DNA of 19,920 nucleotides from Candidatus Thorarchaeota archaeon (GTDB lineage Archaea; Asgardarchaeota; Thorarchaeia; Thorarchaeales; Thorarchaeaceae). Numbering within the stretch: the stretch's first letter is position 1; the number at the start of each line of letters is the position of its first letter. Below are positions 15,276-19,920 of the stretch, in pieces. The DNA is taken from positions 1-19,920 of the forward strand of contig JAEORG010000344.1 in NCBI GenBank assembly GCA_016841005.1. The letters are read 5' to 3'. The position numbers and the translations under genes were made by a program. The notes under the pieces were generated by a model. That model was not told the DNA's origin. It saw only the letters and a list, made by a program, of their open reading frames with translations, and made no database searches.

Positions 15276-15319
15276 TATAAACAATCTAAACAATCAATCA
15301 TAATACCATTTGAGAGGAG
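15276..15319 (+). promoter_or_regulatory. TATA box and SD that set the start of the anchored extracellular protein
   Basis: TATAAA at 15276-15281 (within CCTATAAAC) predicts transcription near 15305. GAGAGGAG at 15312-15319 lies 8 nt before TTG 15328. An earlier TTG at 15310 would place the SD inside the coding region, so 15328 is preferred. Confidence 0.65.
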
Positions 15320-15327
15320 TCCTACTA

Positions 15328-16452
15328 TTGGTACATCGCTCAAGAACTCTGCTACTTGGTGCCTTCGCAGTCCTATTTGTAACAAGTTTCATACCATTTG
15401 GTTTCTATTATTCCAGCTTATGGGATCAATCTACAACAGATTTGGAAGGGTCACCAATTGAGACCTCTGTATTCGCTTCATATGTTGGAGAGAATGGCAG
15501 TTCGGTGATATATCCTGATGCCTACCAAAGTACAACTATGCGTCCTCTGGTATTAACATCTGATTACTCTGAATTTGCTGATGAGTCGATGATAGGATAT
15601 GGCGAAGCTTTAGTGATTGCAGAAAATTGGTTAATTCGAATTGGGCCATCAATGATAGACTGGAATTTGTGGTACTATTTCTCCTCAGACGCACCTCCCT
15701 CTTGGACATTTTATTTCAATCATGTGGACTTTGTCGCATTTGTAGTTGTTGACTCTCTCTCAGGCAAGGTCATCGAATATGAGAGTAAGTATCTTCATGA
15801 TTATGATCCAACTCCAATAGACCTACTTGAAGCAGAAAACTTTACGAAGAACTTCCTGGAATCAGAAGGAATTATCCTTCCAACCACTGCCAGATATATT
15901 ACTGGAGAACCTTATGACTGTCAGAGGTTTTATTCCCTGGTATTTCAAGAATATTCTGGTTTGGTCAAAGTAGATGACTCGCAGGTCATCGTGAGAACTT
16001 CTGCATTTACCAGAGGTATTTCATACTTCAAATACTCATGGCTAGGTGTTTCAGACCTCGATGTGTCCGGTGTACTATCTCCAGAATCCGCACAAAGAAA
16101 TGCACTGATACAATTTACTGAATTTGGTTCTGTCAGTGATCCAATCTGGATCGGGTCACAACTAACTCTATTCGAGATGAACAATCCTGATAATGTAAAC
16201 AGCACACTATGGCGACTTGCGTGGGTACTCGACTTGACTGATGGAGCTGATGAAGAATATAGTGCAAAAATAATAGTTGATGCTTATTCGGGAAACATAT
16301 TCGGTTTCCGAGACTCTTTCAACTCCTTCTCACTTGTACCTGAGATGACAACAATTGGGTCCACAGAATTCTTGATTGGATTTGGAGGTTCCACATTCTT
16401 ATCAGCGCTTGTTATCGCTATGTACACTCTTAGCAAATGGCATAGAGAATAA
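15328..16452 (+). CDS. Membrane-anchored extracellular protein, possibly PepSY/YcdB-like
   Basis: A 374-residue protein from TTG 15328 (380 if TTG 15310 is used). A basic start (Val-His-Arg-Ser-Arg) precedes a hydrophobic segment (about 6-26) that is a signal sequence or anchor. The central 300 residues are polar and look extracellular. A last membrane helix (about 348-366) and a short basic tail follow. Two segments share a plan: a helix with Ala/Glu (near Ala-Glu-Asn-Trp and Ala-Gln-Arg-Asn-Ala) followed by strands that end Val-Asp-x-x-Ser/Gly-x-x-Ile (Val-Val-Asp-Ser-Leu-Ser-Gly-Lys-Val-Ile and Val-Asp-Ala-Tyr-Ser-Gly-Asn-Ile). That is the pattern of PepSY or YcdB/YcdC domains, which often inhibit or chaperone secreted proteases. 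I cannot confirm the family. It has its own promoter and no partner on its strand. Confidence 0.65.
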   Translation: MVHRSRTLLLGAFAVLFVTSFIPFGFYYSSLWDQSTTDLEGSPIETSVFASYVGENGSSVIYPDAYQSTTMRPLVLTSDYSEFADESMIGYGEALVIAENWLIRIGPSMIDWNLWYYFSSDAPPSWTFYFNHVDFVAFVVVDSLSGKVIEYESKYLHDYDPTPIDLLEAENFTKNFLESEGIILPTTARYITGEPYDCQRFYSLVFQEYSGLVKVDDSQVIVRTSAFTRGISYFKYSWLGVSDLDVSGVLSPESAQRNALIQFTEFGSVSDPIWIGSQLTLFEMNNPDNVNSTLWRLAWVLDLTDGADEEYSAKIIVDAYSGNIFGFRDSFNSFSLVPEMTTIGSTEFLIGFGGSTFLSALVIAMYTLSKWHRE

Positions 16453-16482
16453 TCGTAATAGATTGATTTCATTCCTAATGTG

Positions 16483-17922
16483 TTAACTTGAATCAAAAAC
16501 TAAAGTCTTTACTACAACGGGAACAACAACGCCTTCAATAATAGGCTCTCCAATATCAACAAAATCTCCATCTTTCAGAGATATCTCATCAATTGACAAT
16601 ATTTCGTTCTCGATACCAGTTTCTCTTCGCATTACATTTCCTACACTATTACCAATATCTGCATCGAAACACATCATCAAGGGTTTACCTGATTCAATAG
16701 TTTTTGGCAAAGCCGCAACGACTCCCTTAGAAAATTCCGCAAGATTTTCATATGAAGGTCTAACTGCATCATTGAATGCGATAATCATCTCATCAGTTCC
16801 CTCGATTAGATCGAATCTCTTAATTGCTTCTTTAATGGCGTTTGTAACATCTATTGCTCTTGTTTTTCCCTTTGGAATGTATGGCGCTACTGCAGGAAGA
16901 TTACGCAATGGATATTCAAGTCCTGATGAAAGGAATGTAGTGGATCCGCTTACTTGTAAATTGAATTGACCTGCTCCAATCACAGTAGCTCGAATCTTAT
17001 GGTCAGGTTCATCAACTGGCAGATTCTTTTCCTTTGCCAAAGATAGAATACGTTCTGCAATATATTGACCAAGATCATAGAAGTCTTGACTTTCTTTTCC
17101 ATAGATGTACTCTGCAACTCCTCCTGAGAAAGTGATGGTATCGATTTCTCCGAGATAATTCAGTGGAGTAGTCATCATGAGCATTTCAGCTAGATTTGAT
17201 TGAGGAGGTCCTCCTAGAACTTCAACAAGTGCTTCAGCAAGTGCAGATGCCATCTGTCGTTTTACTGACTCATCGATAGTATCTCCAATTTCAATTGTGA
17301 GCCCAATTTCTCTTGCTACATTTCGTCCAGTATCTTCAAGTCTTACGATTACTCCATGTTGATCGGTTGCTAACAGCCTACCCCCAACATTTACTGCGGT
17401 TGTTGAGATGACTTTACCCTCCCTACAGACTGCAACATTGGAAGAACCACCACCAATGTCAACGTTCATAATCGTCTTACCAGTTATTTCTGATCTAGCA
17501 ACTGCACCTGAACCATAGGCTGCCAAGACTGATTCAAAGTTAGGACCTGCAGTAGCAGCAACAAATTTCCCTGCTTCCCCTGCAAGAACATTTACGATTT
17601 CTTCTGCATTTTGTTTCTTCGCAGTTTCTCCGGTTATTATGACTGCGCCTGTGTCAATGCTGGTAACCTCAATACCTGCATTTCTATAATCTTCTAGAAG
17701 TAAATCACGAAGAGCATCATAGTCTATATTTCTTGGATCCTTGAATGGAGTGAAATGAACAGGTCCTGAGTGAATGACAGACCTCTCTGTAATCTCGAAT
17801 TTCTCAGTTCTGCTCTGAAGGTCCTTCTCTAGGACGATTCTTGAGAAAATGACATGTGATGTTGAAGAACCGATGTCCACTCCAACACTAGTGAGTTCCA
17901 TTCTGGTTGTCTTTAGCTGCAT
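16483..17922 (-). CDS. eutA: EutA-family ethanolamine ammonia-lyase reactivase
   Basis: A 479-residue protein of the EutA family and usual length. It has an actin/Hsp70-like ATPase core: phosphate-1 loop Val-Gly-Val-Asp-Ile-Gly-Ser-Ser-Thr-Ser (13-22), Gly-Ala-Val-Ile-Ile-Thr-Gly-Glu-Thr-Ala (92-101), phosphate-2 loop Asp-Ile-Gly-Gly-Gly-Ser-Ser-Asn (155-162) and adenosine motif Phe-Ser-Gly-Gly-Val-Ala-Glu-Tyr (265-272). The Ile-Gly-Ala-Gly-Gln-Phe segment (315-320) and Val-Ser-Gly-Ser-Thr follow. EutA uses ATP to exchange damaged cobalamin on ethanolamine ammonia-lyase (EutBC) for fresh adenosylcobalamin. No eutB, eutC or other ethanolamine gene is in the window. A TATA box at 17953-17960 predicts a very short leader before ATG 17922; ATG 17901 is an alternative. 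It lies 106 bp after the arrestin-like gene on the same strand but can be transcribed separately. Confidence 0.9.
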   Translation of the reverse strand: MQLKTTRMELTSVGVDIGSSTSHVIFSRIVLEKDLQSRTEKFEITERSVIHSGPVHFTPFKDPRNIDYDALRDLLLEDYRNAGIEVTSIDTGAVIITGETAKKQNAEEIVNVLAGEAGKFVAATAGPNFESVLAAYGSGAVARSEITGKTIMNVDIGGGSSNVAVCREGKVISTTAVNVGGRLLATDQHGVIVRLEDTGRNVAREIGLTIEIGDTIDESVKRQMASALAEALVEVLGGPPQSNLAEMLMMTTPLNYLGEIDTITFSGGVAEYIYGKESQDFYDLGQYIAERILSLAKEKNLPVDEPDHKIRATVIGAGQFNLQVSGSTTFLSSGLEYPLRNLPAVAPYIPKGKTRAIDVTNAIKEAIKRFDLIEGTDEMIIAFNDAVRPSYENLAEFSKGVVAALPKTIESGKPLMMCFDADIGNSVGNVMRRETGIENEILSIDEISLKDGDFVDIGEPIIEGVVVPVVVKTLVFDSS

Positions 17923-17952
17923 TGTCTTAGGTCCGCCTACAATTCACGTGCG

Positions 17953-17960
17953 TTATAAAT
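17953..17960 (-). promoter_or_regulatory. TATA box of the eutA-like gene
   Basis: ATTTATAA on the minus strand (17960-17953) is a clear TATA-type element, placing the transcript start near 17931, about 9 nt before ATG 17922. This implies a near-leaderless message and fits the lack of an SD. It lies in the 106-bp gap after the arrestin-like gene; nothing else is seen in that gap. Confidence 0.5.
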
Positions 17961-18028
17961 CATATTTTGAGGTTTATGATAGGAGTAAAATTCCAATTCG
18001 AAAGGTATTCAGCCAGTTAGAGGTACTC

Positions 18029-18880
18029 TTAGACAAGGTCATCGAATTCAACAGAGGTATGTCTGAATCCGTAACAGTAGACTAGGTTAACTGGAATACG
18101 TATATCTTCATCTAGATGAAATGTCGCATTAAGCCTAACGCGTATCTCATTTGAGCTCTGAAAATTACTACCCATTGTTGAAACTGGAATAGAAGGATCT
18201 AATTCGACTTCAAATTCTGTCCAGCTGTTCTTTTTGATTTTATCACTTGCTAGATACCCTCGGAGTGTGGGATTGGTTATGATTTTCTTATGATTATCTG
18301 CATATGCTTCTTCTGTGTTCCAAATTTCAAAACTGACACCATTAAAATGTAAGTCTTCTAAAAGAATCAGCTTCCCTTTCATGGGTCTGTTAATACAAAA
18401 TGTATCTGTATCAAAATGCACTGAGAACCAATCTCCTTCTTTAAGAACTGGTCTCGGAGGTATTTCTTCAAATCGTTCTCTTACAATTATTTTCGTCTCA
18501 GATTCATGTATTGGCGAACGATCGGACAGGATTTTTACTTCTAAAGTGTACTCGACGTTACTCATTGAGCCCTGAAATGTTGGTGGCCCTTCAGGAGGTA
18601 ATCTAATTGAAAATGGTACACGTTGTGTCCCATTTCGAACTTCACCTTTGTTCGCTATTTGATACTCCTTCTTGTGTACAAGATGAGTTTCCTTGTAGAT
18701 AAATTTTGCAGCGGTTGTACCTGGTGGGTAGTCTTCGACTTGTGTTATTTCTCTTATTTTAAGAGTGAGTAAAATCTGAGAGTAGATGAAATGGAACTTG
18801 CTAGAGATTAGAACATTTCCCGTGAGGATTCCACCAACTGTCTGTTCAGTCTGAGATGTTTCAATATGGATATCAGCCAT
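18029..18880 (-). CDS. Arrestin-fold protein (Spo0M/arrestin-like), single copy
   Basis: A 283-residue all-beta protein with the two sandwiches of the arrestin fold. The N-domain (about 1-140) carries an early Gly-Gly-x-Leu-x-Gly-Asn-Val strand, then Pro-Phe-Ser-Ile-Arg-Leu-Pro-Pro and Ser-Asn-Val-Glu-Tyr-Thr-Leu-Glu-Val. The Val-Glu-Tyr-x-Leu-Glu strand after a Gly turn is the hallmark shared by arrestins, Vps26 and bacterial Spo0M. The C-domain (about 150-270) ends in Val-Asn-Leu-Val-Tyr-Cys and an acidic tail. No membrane segment is present; it is probably a cytosolic adaptor. GGAG (18893-18890) lies 9 nt before ATG 18880, and the upstream arrestin-like gene stops only 15 bp earlier, so the two are co-transcribed. 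Eukaryotic-type arrestin proteins are known in Asgard archaea. Partners are unknown. Confidence 0.8.
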   Translation of the reverse strand: MADIHIETSQTEQTVGGILTGNVLISSKFHFIYSQILLTLKIREITQVEDYPPGTTAAKFIYKETHLVHKKEYQIANKGEVRNGTQRVPFSIRLPPEGPPTFQGSMSNVEYTLEVKILSDRSPIHESETKIIVRERFEEIPPRPVLKEGDWFSVHFDTDTFCINRPMKGKLILLEDLHFNGVSFEIWNTEEAYADNHKKIITNPTLRGYLASDKIKKNSWTEFEVELDPSIPVSTMGSNFQSSNEIRVRLNATFHLDEDIRIPVNLVYCYGFRHTSVEFDDLV

Positions 18881-18889
18881 GAAGATGTT

Positions 18890-18893
18890 CTCC
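18890..18893 (-). promoter_or_regulatory. SD of the downstream arrestin-like gene
   Basis: GGAG on the minus strand lies 9 nt before ATG 18880, in the 15-bp gap after the preceding gene's stop. It shows that the second arrestin is translated from the same message as the first. Confidence 0.55.
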
Positions 18894-18895
18894 AG

Positions 18896-19920
18896 TCATT
18901 GAATATCTTCGAATAAGAATTGATCATCACCACTTAGAGCTGGACAGTGAACAGTATATATTGGGACGTAGATTGATGTATCAAAATTCCAAGGTACATC
19001 CATTGTTATCTTTAACAGGACCTTGCTGTTCATAAGTGGGGTTTGAAACGATACTGGGACTCGAGAGCCAGTCTTTAAACGCATTTTTATCCAACTATTT
19101 GTTCGGATCTTTGACTCAGGAAAGAATTTTCTTAGTACGACATTATCTCCATCACGTTTTATTCTCTTAGCTTTTGCCCATTCACGGTTAACAACTTCAA
19201 CTCTCAATCCTCTAATATTCTGACTATCTGAAACGCATACATTAAACTCTAAATCATCTCCAATACAAACAACATCATTCATAACTTCAGCCTGTAATTC
19301 TGGATACTCTTTTCGATCCGACATTACTCGTATATGTCTTGATTGTGGTGGTCTATCATAGCTCTTAACATTGACCTCTCCTTTTCGTACAATATCAAAT
19401 GCCCATGGGATATCTATCTTGAGTTCTAACGTGTACTCAACATTTGCCCATGTTCCATGATATGTAGATGGAGTATCTGATGGAATAAGAAATCGAAACG
19501 GTAAACGTTCTTCTCCTGGATAGATTGAACCCTCTTGTTTTAATACTGTCACCTCATTTGTGTAGACTTCTTCTTCTCTATATGTTGTACTTGAGTCTCC
19601 ATCACTCACAACTATTTTCGTATGTTCCCTAGCAACGAATCGAATTGTGACAGTATTAGCACTATACTCTTTATCGCACCAAATTACTGCATGACCTTCT
19701 ATAGGTTCACCTGATTCGTACTGCCTTTTTGGAAGAACAATTTTTGCATCTCTCATTCTTCTCTTCTCTCCACATTCAAACGCAAAAGGATCTGTTGTTG
19801 AGTCTCCGAACAAGTCATTGGGTTCACTCAGTTTGTTTCGAACAGTCAACGGAAATACTACATCTTTATCGAGACCCCATGGAATATCGATAACAACTTT
19901 CACATTATTCTCTAATTTTA
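18896..19920 (-). CDS. Tandem arrestin-fold protein, 5' end beyond the window
   Basis: A partial gene, open to the right edge of the window; the GTG at 19903 is probably internal. The first visible residues (Asn-Asn-Val-Lys-Val-Val-Ile-Asp-Ile-Pro-Trp-Gly) match the last strand of an arrestin C-domain and align with this protein's own C-terminus, Lys-Ile-Thr-Met-Asp-Val-Pro-Trp-Asn. After a short linker, a complete arrestin unit follows. Its N-domain runs from about Arg-Asp-Ala-Lys-Ile-Val to the Asn-Val-Glu-Tyr-Thr-Leu-Glu strand and Asp-Ile-Pro-Trp; its C-domain ends in Pro-Ile-Tyr-Thr-Val-His-Cys and an acidic tail. The full protein therefore has at least two arrestin modules. It is soluble as far as seen. 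The single-module arrestin gene follows after 15 bp. The family is fairly secure; ligand and role are unknown. Confidence 0.78.
   Translation of the reverse strand, partial: KLENNVKVVIDIPWGLDKDVVFPLTVRNKLSEPNDLFGDSTTDPFAFECGEKRRMRDAKIVLPKRQYESGEPIEGHAVIWCDKEYSANTVTIRFVAREHTKIVVSDGDSSTTYREEEVYTNEVTVLKQEGSIYPGEERLPFRFLIPSDTPSTYHGTWANVEYTLELKIDIPWAFDIVRKGEVNVKSYDRPPQSRHIRVMSDRKEYPELQAEVMNDVVCIGDDLEFNVCVSDSQNIRGLRVEVVNREWAKAKRIKRDGDNVVLRKFFPESKIRTNSWIKMRLKTGSRVPVSFQTPLMNSKVLLKITMDVPWNFDTSIYVPIYTVHCPALSGDDQFLFEDIQ

Noticed and set aside
17849..18085. A 78-codon plus-strand frame spanning the gap between eutA and the arrestin-like gene
   Set aside because: It overlaps the 5' end of eutA and the 3' end of the arrestin-like gene in antisense, and shows no protein pattern or SD.
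1..19920. CRISPR arrays, insertion sequences, tRNA or rRNA genes
   Set aside because: I found no regularly spaced repeats, transposase motifs, terminal inverted repeats or cloverleaf-like sequence; the intergenic gaps are all under about 140 bp.

Overview
The window looks like chromosomal DNA of an archaeon, most likely an Asgard archaeon (Thorarchaeia-like or a near relative). The support is indirect. Genes are short-spaced and AT-rich, with TATA-type promoters about 25 bp upstream of inferred transcript starts. Shine-Dalgarno (SD) motifs often sit before TTG starts. There is a large parallel beta-helix surface protein with a C-terminal membrane anchor, PAS/histidine-kinase proteins with a Tyr-x-x-Leu-Met-Thr type H-box, and two adjacent arrestin-fold genes. 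No rRNA or tRNA is present to settle taxonomy. I see no mobile element, CRISPR array or sign of recent transfer.

Layout, left to right. A DUF998-type membrane protein and an MscL-family channel lie on the plus strand, the latter closed by a hairpin-plus-T-run terminator. A CPBP (CAAX-type) membrane protease reads leftwards, divergent from a rightward soluble Lon-family protease of the COG1067 type. Lon converges, with only 5 bp between the coding regions, on a ~1000-residue beta-helix surface protein. A plus-strand block follows: a PAS-PAS-kinase-like protein with a C-terminal thioredoxin-like domain, a membrane protein with a histidine-kinase H-box but a decayed ATPase domain, and a DUF308/HdeD-like membrane protein. 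A minus-strand block follows: a GNAT acetyltransferase, an MscS-family channel, a CorA magnesium channel overlapping the MscS gene by 14 bp, and a hotdog acyl-CoA thioesterase. A plus-strand membrane-anchored extracellular protein (possibly PepSY-like) stands alone. The right end holds a minus-strand EutA-family reactivase, an arrestin-fold protein, and a second arrestin-fold gene that runs off the window edge.

How the genes may work together. MscL, MscS and CorA suggest osmotic and ion homeostasis. The most unusual part is the kinase pair at 7711-11039. The first protein keeps the ATP-binding boxes but has Ser where the phospho-accepting His should be, and carries a CxxC thioredoxin-like tail. 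The second keeps the His but has lost the ATP-binding boxes. Together they look like the two halves of one histidine kinase divided between paralogues, possibly with a thiol-redox input. At the right end, a tandem arrestin-fold protein, a single arrestin-fold protein and an EutA without EutB/EutC form a second unexplained neighbourhood. These pathway readings are inferences from domain content and gene order. No stretch longer than about 140 bp lacks a gene.
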